Source of the DNA: Sphingomonas chungangi
GTDB taxonomy: Bacteria; Pseudomonadota; Alphaproteobacteria; Sphingomonadales; Sphingomonadaceae
Reading direction: 5' to 3'
Length of the DNA stretch: 64,000 nucleotides
Assembly: GCF_013778325.1 (NCBI RefSeq)
Contig: NZ_JACEIB010000001.1
Span: 124,001 to 188,000, forward strand
Below, in pieces: positions 24,519-33,875 of the stretch; positions within the stretch are counted from its first letter, which is position 1, and each line of letters starts with the position of its first letter. The notes below the pieces were generated by a model. It was not told the DNA's origin. It saw nothing but the letters and a program-made list of their open reading frames with translations, and did not search any database. A program made the position numbers and the translations under genes.

Positions 24519-27500
24519 ATGCGGCTGTTTGCAGTCATTCTGTCTCTGTGGGCATTGTTGATCAGTCTTGCCGCGCCTTTGTCTGCGCAATCATATGCGG
24601 TTCCGCCCGTGCCCTTTACCGGGGGCTGGTCGAGTACCGTTCCCGGCGACAACTTTTCCTACCAGACGGCGGACTCCGCATGTCGGGCGGATTGGCAGCA
24701 TTTCAATCCGACAGCGACCTATGACGGTGTGCCCTCAAAACCCGGCGAATCTGATGTCCTTGACTGCAACTGGCATGGCGGTGGTCTCATCCTGTCAGGC
24801 AGTGTCCTGTTCTTCTGTAACGGCGGTAATCGTGTCACGGGATATCGCTGCGTTCATGGCGAAGATGTAATGCCTGAATGCGAGGAATGCGCCCGGCAGC
24901 ACAGAGCGCTGGCCATCCTCGCGGGTTGGCTCTTCGATCGTGGCGAGCCGGTGTCGGTCGCCACGGGCTCGCAATCAGAAGATGAACATGACTATGCGAC
25001 CGGAGACGGCCTACTCGGCGTCGATCGCGCCTATCGCAGTACTCAACGGCGAAGCTATACCGCAGCAGATCATGAGCTTCCCGGCTTCGGCTATGCCTGG
25101 CACGGCGTGATCCCCGGTCGCCTCATCATCACCGGCAGCGACGAGAGCCAGGCGCAGTTCCACGACGATGTCGGCCTCATCGACTTCTTCCAGGCACCGA
25201 GCGATACCAGTTCCTTCGTATATACCGAACAGGGAACCAGTCCCTACAAGCTCTCGATGGTGGGTGCGCCGACCGGTAGCCGCACCGACTATTTCGGAAC
25301 GGGTGCGTCGGTTGCCAACGGCGCGGCCGAGATGCGGCTCGACTTCGGCAACGGCGAAACCCTCTTCTTCCGCCGTGCCGATACCTATCGGTATCAATCC
25401 TATATCCGCTATCTAGTGCCCATCGAGCACGATTTCCCGAGCGGCTATAAGCAATATTTCGACTATCCCGACACTAGCGAGTATCCGAGCCGGATTCGCG
25501 ACAGCTTCGGGCGCCAGATCACGATCGACTGGACCACGGTACCGAGTTACGATGCGTCCATCGTCTACAAGGTAATCAGCGCGCTGCACCTGCCTGACGG
25601 CACGTCGATGAGCTACGGCTACGACCATCCGCATTCGGGCACGTTCTATTCGAACGAAGGGCAGGATCGTCTGATCTCGGCTAAGCATCTCGATGCTAGC
25701 AGCTCGCTGCTCTGGCAGCACAGCTACGTCTATGAAAATGCGGACTTCCCCTATGCGCTGACCGGCATCGTCGACCAGAACAGCCAGCGGCTCTCGACGC
25801 TGGCTTATTCCAACGCCGGCCTCGTCTCGTCCACGCAGCGCGCGGGTGGCTTCGACAAATACACCTTCTCCTACCTGCAGGATGCCACGACACCGCTTCA
25901 GCATTTTATCCGCAACGTGACGGGGCCTCTCGGGCAGGCCGAGACCTACACCTATTTCCGCGACCAGAATGCGCCGGCCGCAATGCCGCCGACCCTGATG
26001 CGGATCGATCGGACGGCCAGCGCTACGGTTCCGGCCTCGTCACAGGTGTTCAACTACACCACCACCAACAGTTACGATTTCATGATGACCTCCGATCAGG
26101 ATGCGCGGGGCAATACCACGGGGTTTACACCGGATACGGTTAACCGCCGGCCGACCGCTACGACCGAGGCGCAGGGCACCAGCGTCGCCCGGACCACTAG
26201 CACCACATGGCATAATCAGTTCAATCTGCCGACCCACGAGGTTCGTCAGGGCCTGACGACCGATTATACCTACACCGCGACCGGTCAACTTTTGACACGC
26301 ACCGAAACCGACACGACAACGCAGACGCTGCCTTATTCTACGCAGGGGCAGACGCGCACTACTACCTTCGCGTGGGACGCCAATGGGCGTTTGCTCACTG
26401 TAAACGGCCCGTTGTCAGTCGATGCGTCCGGCCACGACGATACCATCACCTTCACATACGATGTTAGCGGCAACCGCCGCACGATGACCGACGGACTCGG
26501 CCACGTTACCCATTACGATGCCTACGATGCCAATGGCCGCCCGGGCACGATGACCGACATGAACGGAATCGTCACAGCCTTCACTTACGATGGTCTTGGC
26601 AGGGTCAAGACCATTACTGTCCGGCATCCGACGACCGCCAGCCTGAATGCTGTCACCACGCTCGACTACGATGTCGAGGGGCGCGTGATTGGATTGACGC
26701 TGCCCGCCACCGAGAAATTGATCGTCGACTATAACCTCGCGGGACTGATGACCGCGGTTCGCGCCGCCAATGGCGAGCAGATCGACTACACCTACGACGC
26801 GATGGGCGACGTCATCAGTGAGACAACGAAGCGCACCGATGCGACGGCATCCAAGTCGATCACGCGCACGTTCGACAGCCTCGGCCGCATGCTGAGCGAA
26901 ACGCTTGGACCGCAGCGGACCACCAATTGGGCCTACGACGCCAACGGCAATGCAACGGCGGTCACAGCGCCGCTGGCCAACGCAACCACTCAGGCATTCG
27001 ATGCGCTCGACCGGGTCAGCTCGATCGTGGCGCCCGACACCGGCGCCACCGGCCTGCAATACGACCAGAAGGACGGGATCACCCAGAACACCGATCCAAA
27101 ATCCGTGGCCACGACCTTCGTGCGCGACGGCTTCGGCGAGGTGGTCAAGGAGACATCGCCAGATCGGGGGAGCACGACCCTCTACTACGATGCCGCCGGC
27201 CGGATCACGCGCACACAGGACGGGCGCGGTCAGATCATCGATTACACCCGCGACATCCTCGGACGCGTCACCAAGAAGACACCGCAAGGCCACACCGCCG
27301 AGGTCGTCACCTACACCTGGGATACGGGCGGCCTGTCCGGCACTTATGGCGTCGGTCGCCTTAACGCGATCGTCGATGCGTCGGGCACGACCACGTTCCA
27401 ATACGATCATCGCGGCAATATGCTGGTCCAGCAGCAGTCGGTCGGCACCAGCACGGCGGCGCAGCTCGCCTACGCTTATGATCTCGGCGACCGGGTGACA

Positions 27501-28883
27501 CAGGTGACTTACCCCTCTGGCCGGATCGTGCAATATCTGCGCGACACGAAGGGCCGCGTGACGACGGTGCAGACCAAGGCATCCTCATCGGTGACGAGCT
27601 GGACGAGCCTCGCGAGCGCGATCACCTACGAGCCGTTCGCGGCGCTCAAGACCGAGACGCTCGGCAACACGCTGTCGGTCGCCAACAGCTGGGGCAATGA
27701 CGGTAGGCTCGCCTCGCGCCGGCTCTACAAAACTAGCGGAGGGACCAACCTCTCCTCGCTCACTTACACCTACGACAATGACGACAACGTCACCGGCATC
27801 GTCGATGGGCTGAACGACAACAATTCGGTCTATTACGGCTACGACGTCAACGACCGGCTGGCGCGCACGCTGCTGACCGCCGGCACAGTCACCACGACGA
27901 CCGACACCTATACGACCACCACCGGCACCAATCGGCTGGCCTCGATCGCGAACACAAGCGGCACGCGCAGCCTCACCTATGACGCGCGCGGCAATCTCGC
28001 TGGCGAGACCCGGCCGGGGTCGATCAGTGCCACCACCACCTACGACAGCTATGCAAGGCTTACTGGCTATACCCGCACCGATACGGGCTCGCTCACCTTC
28101 ACCTACAACGGCCGCGACGACCGCGTCTCCAAGACCAGCAGCGCGGGAACACGTCGCTTCGTCTACGATCCTGACGGCCGCGAAATCGGTGAATACGGCA
28201 CGTCTGCAGCTGACGTGAAGGCTGAGTTCGTCTGGGCGCTGCCGCAGATCGACAATGACAATATGCCGTTCGGCGGTGACGACGGTGTGGGGGGCTACAT
28301 GCCGCTCGCAGTCGCCACGCCCAACAGTAGCGGAACGATTGTTGTCAACTGGGTGCATGGCAGCCATCTCGGCGTGCCGCTCGTCACCACTGATGCGACC
28401 GGGGTGGCCGCGACCACACCTAACGATTACCTTGCGCCAGGCTTTCCGGGCCAGAGCCGGACGATCGCAGACCTTTATTACAATCGCTATCGCGACTATG
28501 ATCCCTCTACCGGCCGATACGCACAAGCTGACCCCGTCGGTCTCAATGGCGGACAAAACAGCTATAGCTATGCCGCGAACAATCCGATCAAACGCATTGA
28601 TCCTCTTGGCACTACTGATTGGGCCTTAGCATTTCGACTTGCTGGTCTCGTTGACATGGCCGGATTTGGCCCTGAAGATCCCTTCGCGGACGTGGCAGCC
28701 GCTGGAATATTTATTACGACAATTGTTCTTACGACAAACTGCAGTGAAGAAGAGGCGAGAAAAGAATGCCACGAGAAATGCGTGGAACTAACGGTTGGAC
28801 ATGGTTATGGAAGTCAAGCGCCCATTAGATACAGAAAGTGTATGAGAGATTGCTTGGCCAAGAGTGGTTATCATAACTACTAA
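24519..28883 (+). CDS. Sec-exported RHS polymorphic toxin
   Basis: A 1454-aa protein. It starts with a Sec signal (MRLFAVILSLWALLISLAAPLSAQ) rather than the PAAR or VgrG-binding domain of T6SS RHS proteins. A Cys-rich N-terminal domain (about 25-130) and a DUF6531-like start (GLLGVDRAYRST) are followed by many YD repeats (about 330-1250). The RHS-associated core is YYNRYRDYDPSTGRYAQADP (Tyr1320 onward), ending DPLG at 1361-1364. The last 90 residues are a variable tip: a hydrophobic stretch, then Cys8xCxxxC...CxxxC. The tip and the next gene are low GC, typical of swapped toxin ends. The shell probably encloses and releases the tip. Toxic activity is not identifiable. Confidence 0.93.
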   Translation: MRLFAVILSLWALLISLAAPLSAQSYAVPPVPFTGGWSSTVPGDNFSYQTADSACRADWQHFNPTATYDGVPSKPGESDVLDCNWHGGGLILSGSVLFFCNGGNRVTGYRCVHGEDVMPECEECARQHRALAILAGWLFDRGEPVSVATGSQSEDEHDYATGDGLLGVDRAYRSTQRRSYTAADHELPGFGYAWHGVIPGRLIITGSDESQAQFHDDVGLIDFFQAPSDTSSFVYTEQGTSPYKLSMVGAPTGSRTDYFGTGASVANGAAEMRLDFGNGETLFFRRADTYRYQSYIRYLVPIEHDFPSGYKQYFDYPDTSEYPSRIRDSFGRQITIDWTTVPSYDASIVYKVISALHLPDGTSMSYGYDHPHSGTFYSNEGQDRLISAKHLDASSSLLWQHSYVYENADFPYALTGIVDQNSQRLSTLAYSNAGLVSSTQRAGGFDKYTFSYLQDATTPLQHFIRNVTGPLGQAETYTYFRDQNAPAAMPPTLMRIDRTASATVPASSQVFNYTTTNSYDFMMTSDQDARGNTTGFTPDTVNRRPTATTEAQGTSVARTTSTTWHNQFNLPTHEVRQGLTTDYTYTATGQLLTRTETDTTTQTLPYSTQGQTRTTTFAWDANGRLLTVNGPLSVDASGHDDTITFTYDVSGNRRTMTDGLGHVTHYDAYDANGRPGTMTDMNGIVTAFTYDGLGRVKTITVRHPTTASLNAVTTLDYDVEGRVIGLTLPATEKLIVDYNLAGLMTAVRAANGEQIDYTYDAMGDVISETTKRTDATASKSITRTFDSLGRMLSETLGPQRTTNWAYDANGNATAVTAPLANATTQAFDALDRVSSIVAPDTGATGLQYDQKDGITQNTDPKSVATTFVRDGFGEVVKETSPDRGSTTLYYDAAGRITRTQDGRGQIIDYTRDILGRVTKKTPQGHTAEVVTYTWDTGGLSGTYGVGRLNAIVDASGTTTFQYDHRGNMLVQQQSVGTSTAAQLAYAYDLGDRVTQVTYPSGRIVQYLRDTKGRVTTVQTKASSSVTSWTSLASAITYEPFAALKTETLGNTLSVANSWGNDGRLASRRLYKTSGGTNLSSLTYTYDNDDNVTGIVDGLNDNNSVYYGYDVNDRLARTLLTAGTVTTTTDTYTTTTGTNRLASIANTSGTRSLTYDARGNLAGETRPGSISATTTYDSYARLTGYTRTDTGSLTFTYNGRDDRVSKTSSAGTRRFVYDPDGREIGEYGTSAADVKAEFVWALPQIDNDNMPFGGDDGVGGYMPLAVATPNSSGTIVVNWVHGSHLGVPLVTTDATGVAATTPNDYLAPGFPGQSRTIADLYYNRYRDYDPSTGRYAQADPVGLNGGQNSYSYAANNPIKRIDPLGTTDWALAFRLAGLVDMAGFGPEDPFADVAAAGIFITTIVLTTNCSEEEARKECHEKCVELTVGHGYGSQAPIRYRKCMRDCLAKSGYHNY

Positions 28884-28896
28884 CGGGAAGATATAA

Positions 28897-29100
28897 ATGA
28901 AATCCGAAATCGGGAGATCTATGATGGATCTTGCTAAATCTCTGGATATCAATCTTGGAGAGTTGGATATAATAATTAGCGCGATGAGCGATACCAATGA
29001 GCGGGCAGTTTGGTCAAATAGGCTTGGATCTGTCATTAGATCTATCAATGAAGAGATAATTATTCCTCTTGAAAAGGAATTCCCTGAGTTAATAGATTAA
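28897..29100 (+). CDS. Candidate immunity protein for the RHS toxin
   Basis: A 67-aa acidic, helical protein (MKSEIGRSMMDLAKSLDINLGELDIIISAM...EEIIIPLEKEFPELID) encoded 13 bases after the RHS stop, with GGGAAG before the ATG. Its codons are AT-rich and unlike the rest of the element, matching the RHS tip. Small, low-GC genes at this position are usually immunity genes against the cognate tip. No family is recognised; the role is inferred from place and composition. Confidence 0.65.
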   Translation: MKSEIGRSMMDLAKSLDINLGELDIIISAMSDTNERAVWSNRLGSVIRSINEEIIIPLEKEFPELID

Positions 29101-29225
29101 TAAGCATAGTATTCTACACGCAGATATGTATATTTAAAATGATATTTGCGAAGCCGCGATATCGATTGGTTCAAGCTAGAGGAAGTATTCACTGTGCCAA
29201 GCAGTCCCGGGATCGACACTTTGGC

Positions 29226-29591
29226 TCATTGGTTTGAGTGCTCTGCAGCGTAGGGATCGAATGGATTAGTCGGCGCCAAGGGCATTTGCTGCAGAACGCG
29301 AGGGGGCGGCGTGACCGAAATGTCCGATGCATAAGTCGATGTCGGAACCCGATCACGCGCCTCACCAGTCAGTGCTCGGACAATGGCCGGAGTGCCGAGC
29401 AGGATGAAGCAGCCGAGCAGGATGCGCCCCATCTCGCGGGGGCTGGAATAGCCGAGCAGCATGCGAAAGCCCAGCAACGCGACAGCCAACACCGCGATCG
29501 CGACACCCAGCGCTCCGAACAGGAGGTGGGCTATCCAGCCGGACGCCTCACTTATGCTGCCGCCAGCAATATTCGGGCTCAAATAAGCCAT
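29226..29591 (-). CDS. Second TrbC/VirB2-like pilin protein, opposite strand
   Basis: A 121-aa membrane protein with two hydrophobic segments: ISEASGWIAHLLFGALGVAIAVLAVALLGFRML and RILLGCFILLGTPAIVRALTG. The second aligns with ILGCFILFGAASIVAGI of the plus-strand VirB2 at 29715. TrbC/VirB2 proteins are major conjugative pilins with this two-helix hairpin. It has no clear N-terminal signal peptide and a Pro-rich polar tail (PPPRVLQQMPLAPTNPFDPY). Lying outside and against the virB operon, it could be a minor pilin or a variant. Confidence 0.75.
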   Translation of the reverse strand: MAYLSPNIAGGSISEASGWIAHLLFGALGVAIAVLAVALLGFRMLLGYSSPREMGRILLGCFILLGTPAIVRALTGEARDRVPTSTYASDISVTPPPRVLQQMPLAPTNPFDPYAAEHSNQ

Positions 29592-29714
29592 GATATCCGT
29601 TAGTGATCGTCGCGACCATTTCTGTCAATCGATAGCATTTAGCTGATTCGTCGAGTAGCCTTTCGAAGTAGTGTGTGCCAAGGTCGCATTGTCCGGGGGT
29701 GTAGGGGGTTCGCG

Positions 29715-30020
29715 TTGAGACGACTTCATGTTTTCGGAGCTGCTTTGGCGGTTGCGCTCGGCAGCGTTCCCGCTTTCGCCCAGGTCGCTGAAGATCCGGA
29801 AGGCTCGGGCGTCATCATCGGCGCGGTGAACTGGTTGCAGGGGACCTTGCTCGGCACGGTCGCGACCGTCGCCGCCGTCATCGCGGTCGCCTCGGTCGGC
29901 TTCATGATGCTCACCGGACGCATCAACTGGCGTCACGGTGCGGTCGTCATCCTCGGCTGCTTCATCCTGTTCGGCGCCGCCAGCATCGTCGCCGGCATCC
30001 GCTCGAGCGTGGGCAGCTGA
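29715..30020 (+). CDS. virB2: VirB2/TrbC major pilin
   Basis: A 101-aa prepilin. Translated from TTG at 29715 (GGGGGTT eight bases upstream), it starts LRRLHVFGAALAVALGSVPAFAQ, a Sec signal with cleavage near FAQ. The frame from ATG 29673 would put an Arg-rich leader before the signal. The mature protein has two TM helices (GTLLGTVATVAAVIAVASVGFMML, VVILGCFILFGAASIVAGI). The pilin assembles the conjugative pilus. First gene of the virB operon; virB3 follows after 9 bases. Confidence 0.9.
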   Translation: MRRLHVFGAALAVALGSVPAFAQVAEDPEGSGVIIGAVNWLQGTLLGTVATVAAVIAVASVGFMMLTGRINWRHGAVVILGCFILFGAASIVAGIRSSVGS

Positions 30021-30029
30021 GATCGCGCC

Positions 30030-30317
30030 ATGGCCGAGCAGTTGCGACAGGAGACGATCTTCCTCGCGTTGACGCGCCCGCAGATGTTTGCGGGCGTCAC
30101 CTACGGCTTCTTCGTCATCAACATGATCGTGGCAGCCGAGCTGTTCCTGATCTTCAAATCCTTCTGGGTGATCCTCGTCGCCGCGATCCTCCACGTCGCG
30201 GGTGTGCTGATGTGCCTGCGAGAGCCGCGCTTCTTCGACCTCTGGCTCGCCCGAGTGCGGCTGTGCCCGCGCGTCCGCAATCATGCCGTGTGGCGATGCA
30301 ACTCCTACCGGCCCTGA
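30030..30317 (+). CDS. virB3: VirB3 inner-membrane T4SS protein
   Basis: A 95-aa protein with a short cytoplasmic start (MAEQLRQETIFLALTRPQMFAGV, typical of VirB3) and two TM segments (YGFFVINMIVAAELFLIF, WVILVAAILHVAGVLM), then CLREPRFFDLWLARVR. VirB3 works with VirB4 in the inner-membrane complex. Its 3' end overlaps virB4 by 22 bases, so translation is probably coupled. The length is within the usual 90-110. Confidence 0.92.
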   Translation: MAEQLRQETIFLALTRPQMFAGVTYGFFVINMIVAAELFLIFKSFWVILVAAILHVAGVLMCLREPRFFDLWLARVRLCPRVRNHAVWRCNSYRP

Positions 30318-32668
30318 CCGCCGATCCGCGCGTGATCGCGCGCGAGAAGTCGGCGGGCAGCCACCTTCCTTATGCCCGGCATGTCGATGACGTCACGATC
30401 GAGACACGCGACGGCTTGCTCCTGCAGATCATCAAGGTCGATGGACTGCTGTTCGAGACCGCCGACACCGACGAACTGAACTATAGGGCATCGCTTCGCG
30501 ATGCCATGCTGCGGACCCTGGGATCGCCACGCTTCGCGATCTACCATCATGTCGTACGCCGACCGGCTGATATCAGCCTCGACGGTGTCTTTCCCGACCC
30601 CTTCTCCGAGGAGCTCGACCGACGCTGGCGTGCGAGGCTTGGCGCACGCCAGATGTTCGTCAACGAGCTCTATCTGACCGTCATCCGCCGCCCGTTGCAG
30701 GGACGCATCGGGTTTGCGGATCGATTGCGTGGTCTCGCGGCAAGAAGCGCCGTGGATCGCTCGGCTGCCTTCGCCACCGAAAAGCGGGCGCTCGATACGG
30801 CGTGCGAAACCATCATCGCTTCTCTCTCCCAATACGGGCCGCGCCTGCTGTCGGTGCGAGAGGCAGACGGCATCGTTCGCTCCGAGCCGCTGGAGTTCCT
30901 TGGAAGCCTCTATAACGGCGCCCATCAGGAGATCGGTCTTCCGCTCGGCGATCTCGGCGAGCATCTGCCCTTCCGTCGGGTGAGCTTCGGCCAGGAAGCG
31001 TTCGAACTTGCTGCGGCCGGCCCCCATCCGCGTACCTTCGGTGCGATCGTCTCGGTGAAGGATTACCCCGCCGCAAGCTTTCCCGGCATGTTCGACCAGC
31101 TCTACCGCATGCCCTTCGAGATGACCGTCACGCAGAGCTTCGCCTTCGTGGAGCGCGGCGCGGCATTGGGACGGATGAACCTGACGCTGCGCCGTATGCG
31201 CGCCGCCGACGACGAAGGTATCTCGCTGCGTGATGGTCTCGTCCAAGCGAAAGACGACGTCGCCTCGGGGCGGGCCGGCTTTGGCGAACATCACACGACC
31301 ATCATGGTGCAGGCGGACAGCCTGGCGACACTGGATGCGCGGGTCGCCGAAGTGACGGCCACGCTTGCCGATCTCGGTATCGTTGCCGTGCGCGAGGACA
31401 TTGCTTTGGAACCGGCTTTCTGGGCGCAGTTTCCGGCGAACTTCAAATATGTGGTCCGACGGTCTCTGGTCTCGACCGCCAACTTCTCAGGGCTGGCGAG
31501 CCTCCACAATTTTCCGGTCGGGCAGGCACAGGCCAATCACTGGGGTGACGCCGTCACTTTGTTCGAGACGACGGCGGCCGGCCCTTATTTCTTCAACTTC
31601 CATCAGGCCGATCTCGGCAACTTCACGGTCATCGGCCCATCCGGCTCCGGCAAGACAGTCGTTCTCAACTTCCTGCTCGCCCAGGCGCGCCGCTTCGCGC
31701 CGCGCACGATCTTCTTCGACAAGGATCGCGGCGCCGAATTGTTCATCCGTGCGATCGGAGGCCAATATGACCGGCTGCGCCCCGGAGCAGCAGCCGGTCT
31801 CAATCCGCTTCAGCTGGAGGACCGGCCGGAGAATCGCCAGTTCCTGATGGACTGGCTGGCGCTGCTCGCAGGCGGAGCCGACGTCGCCGAGCAGGATATG
31901 ATTCGCGAGGCGGTCGAGGCGAATTTCCAACAGGCCCCAGCCTATCGACGCCTGCGACATTTGGTGGAACTGTTCCGGGGCGCGGCGCGTCCGAGCGCGG
32001 GCGACCTCTATGCTCGCCTGCGGCCGTGGCGGGGATCGGGCGAGCGCGCCTGGCTTTTCGATAATGAGGCCGATCTGACCGACCTCGATGCCGCGACTAT
32101 CGGCTTCGACATGACCGAAATCCTCGACGATCCGGTCGTTCGCACGCCGGCCCTGTTCTATCTCTTTCACCGGGTGGAGGAACGGCTCGACGGCACGCCG
32201 GCGATTATCGTCATCGACGAGGGCTGGAAGGCGCTCGACGACGATGTCTTCGTGCGCCGGATCAAGGATTGGGAGAAGACGATCCGCAAGCGCAACGGGA
32301 TCGTCGGCTTCGCTACGCAGAGCGCGCAGGATGCGCTCGAAAGCCGGATCGCGAGCGCGATTATCGAGCAGGCCGCGACGCAGATCTTCATGATCAACCC
32401 CAAGGCCCGGGCCGAAGACTATGTCGGTGGCTTCGGGCTGACCGAGCATGAACTCGAGCTCGTCCGCACGCTCCCCGACAATTCCCACTGCTTCCTCGTG
32501 AAGCGCGGCACCGACAGCGTGGTGGTCCGGCTCAACCTGACGGGCGAGAAGGATCTGCTGACGATCCTCTCGGGCCGTGAGGCTACCGTGCGCCTCTACG
32601 ACGAGATCGTGGCCGACCAGGCGGAAGAACCGGCCGACTGGATGGCGCAGTTGCTGGAGAGGGCTTGA
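30296..32668 (+). CDS. virB4: VirB4 T4SS ATPase
   Basis: A 790-aa ATPase that powers pilus assembly and substrate export. The N-terminal CagE/TrbE domain is followed by the motor: VIGPSGSGKTVVLNFLL with Lys453 (Walker A), FFDKDRGAEL, PAIIVIDEGWKALDDD (Walker B), GFATQSAQDAL, and AATQIFMINPKA near the end. Start chosen at MQLLPALTADPR (30296); the ATG at 30212 lies inside virB3 and gives an Arg/Pro-rich leader. Length is normal. Confidence 0.96.
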   Translation: MQLLPALTADPRVIAREKSAGSHLPYARHVDDVTIETRDGLLLQIIKVDGLLFETADTDELNYRASLRDAMLRTLGSPRFAIYHHVVRRPADISLDGVFPDPFSEELDRRWRARLGARQMFVNELYLTVIRRPLQGRIGFADRLRGLAARSAVDRSAAFATEKRALDTACETIIASLSQYGPRLLSVREADGIVRSEPLEFLGSLYNGAHQEIGLPLGDLGEHLPFRRVSFGQEAFELAAAGPHPRTFGAIVSVKDYPAASFPGMFDQLYRMPFEMTVTQSFAFVERGAALGRMNLTLRRMRAADDEGISLRDGLVQAKDDVASGRAGFGEHHTTIMVQADSLATLDARVAEVTATLADLGIVAVREDIALEPAFWAQFPANFKYVVRRSLVSTANFSGLASLHNFPVGQAQANHWGDAVTLFETTAAGPYFFNFHQADLGNFTVIGPSGSGKTVVLNFLLAQARRFAPRTIFFDKDRGAELFIRAIGGQYDRLRPGAAAGLNPLQLEDRPENRQFLMDWLALLAGGADVAEQDMIREAVEANFQQAPAYRRLRHLVELFRGAARPSAGDLYARLRPWRGSGERAWLFDNEADLTDLDAATIGFDMTEILDDPVVRTPALFYLFHRVEERLDGTPAIIVIDEGWKALDDDVFVRRIKDWEKTIRKRNGIVGFATQSAQDALESRIASAIIEQAATQIFMINPKARAEDYVGGFGLTEHELELVRTLPDNSHCFLVKRGTDSVVVRLNLTGEKDLLTILSGREATVRLYDEIVADQAEEPADWMAQLLERA

Positions 32669-32669
32669 C

Positions 32670-33875
32670 ATGCCGTGTCCTGCGCTCACGACCGGCAGCC
32701 AGTTCCTGTCCGGCATGATGTCGCACATCGATTGCCAGTCGCGCGGGCTTGGTGCCTATGGCTACGGCGCGCTCGCCGATCGCAGTTCCGCCGCCTTTGC
32801 CGTCACGACGGCGCTACTGGCCGTCTTCATTGCGCTGCACGGCATTCGTCTCCTCTTCGATGGTCACGATTATCCGCAGCGGCTGGTCAACGACATCGTC
32901 AAGATCGGGATCGTGCTCACGCTGGCAACGAGCTGGCCGGCGTGGCGTATCATCGGATACGATCTTGTTCTGGATGGCCCGCTGGAGGTCGCGCAGTCGG
33001 TGGGTATCGCGTCCGGCACCACTCCGACCGCACGTTATGACCAGCTTCAGGCGCTGGACGACAATCTGGTCGTGATGACAGCCTACGGAACCGGTAGGCT
33101 CGCGGGAGGTGGCGTCCAGCAAGGTGACGAGCCGGGCGACTCTTTTCAGGGTATCGCGCTCGCCGATCAGTTCGCGCTGGGTTGGGGACGCAGCGCCTTT
33201 CTGATCGGATCAATCGTGCCGTTCGGCATCTCCCGATTGGGTGCCGGCCTTCTTCTGGCGCTGACCCCTTTGGTTGCTGGACTCTATTTGTTTGGTGCGA
33301 CGATCGGGCTCTTTACTGGCTGGGTGCGCGGGCTGGCTTTCTGCGCGGTCGGCTCCTTCACGCAATATCTTATGCAGGCGATCGAGGTCGGGCTGATCAT
33401 GCCCTGGGCACAGGATGTCATCGCGGGGCGTGAAGGTGGTGCGCTGACGCCGTCGGCGCCGACCGAGCTTCTCGTCATGACCATGTCCTTCACGATCATC
33501 AATCTCGGCCTGCTGTTCGTGTGTGCAAAGGTTGCGTTCTTCCCCGGTGCGAAGCTGGCCTCGCTGTTTCACCGTGAGGGATCACCGGTCGCGACCGAGC
33601 AGTCGGAACGGCGGCCCATTGCAGGCCGCGCTCAGCCCGTCCCGGCGAGCCGCGCGCAACTCGTAGCGGAATCGGTCTCCACTTCCATGCGGCAGGAAGC
33701 TGTCACGACACGACGCCATCTCATCGGCGGCGCTATGGCTGGCGGTATGACAGGATCGATCTCTCCTGGCGCCGCGCGAGGGAATGACAGGGCGTCCAAC
33801 GGGCAATCGGGATTGAATGCGAAGCGGACGGTCGGGCGACGTCTGGCATCCACGCAACGACGGGATTTGCGATGA
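32670..33875 (+). CDS. virB6: VirB6 polytopic T4SS channel protein
   Basis: A 401-aa protein with about six to seven TM segments in the middle (AAFAVTTALLAVFIALHGI, GIVLTLATSWPAW, LGAGLLLALTPLVAGLYLFG, VRGLAFCAVGSFTQYLM, SFTIINLGLLFVCAKV). The start MPCPALTTGSQFLSGMM and an extended polar, Arg-rich C-terminal tail fit VirB6/TrbL. It forms part of the inner-membrane channel. GGAGAGGG lies before the ATG, one base after the virB4 stop. No virB5 gene separates virB4 and virB6, unlike the Ti layout. Confidence 0.92.
   Translation: MPCPALTTGSQFLSGMMSHIDCQSRGLGAYGYGALADRSSAAFAVTTALLAVFIALHGIRLLFDGHDYPQRLVNDIVKIGIVLTLATSWPAWRIIGYDLVLDGPLEVAQSVGIASGTTPTARYDQLQALDDNLVVMTAYGTGRLAGGGVQQGDEPGDSFQGIALADQFALGWGRSAFLIGSIVPFGISRLGAGLLLALTPLVAGLYLFGATIGLFTGWVRGLAFCAVGSFTQYLMQAIEVGLIMPWAQDVIAGREGGALTPSAPTELLVMTMSFTIINLGLLFVCAKVAFFPGAKLASLFHREGSPVATEQSERRPIAGRAQPVPASRAQLVAESVSTSMRQEAVTTRRHLIGGAMAGGMTGSISPGAARGNDRASNGQSGLNAKRTVGRRLASTQRRDLR

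Noticed and set aside
26415-27533. A 372-codon minus-strand frame inside the RHS gene
   Set aside because: It is a shadow of the RHS coding strand, with no ribosome site or domain signs.
24519-28883. RHS repeats as a DNA tandem repeat or CRISPR-like array
   Set aside because: The YD repeats are conserved at protein level only and vary in DNA. No regularly spaced identical repeats were seen anywhere in the window.
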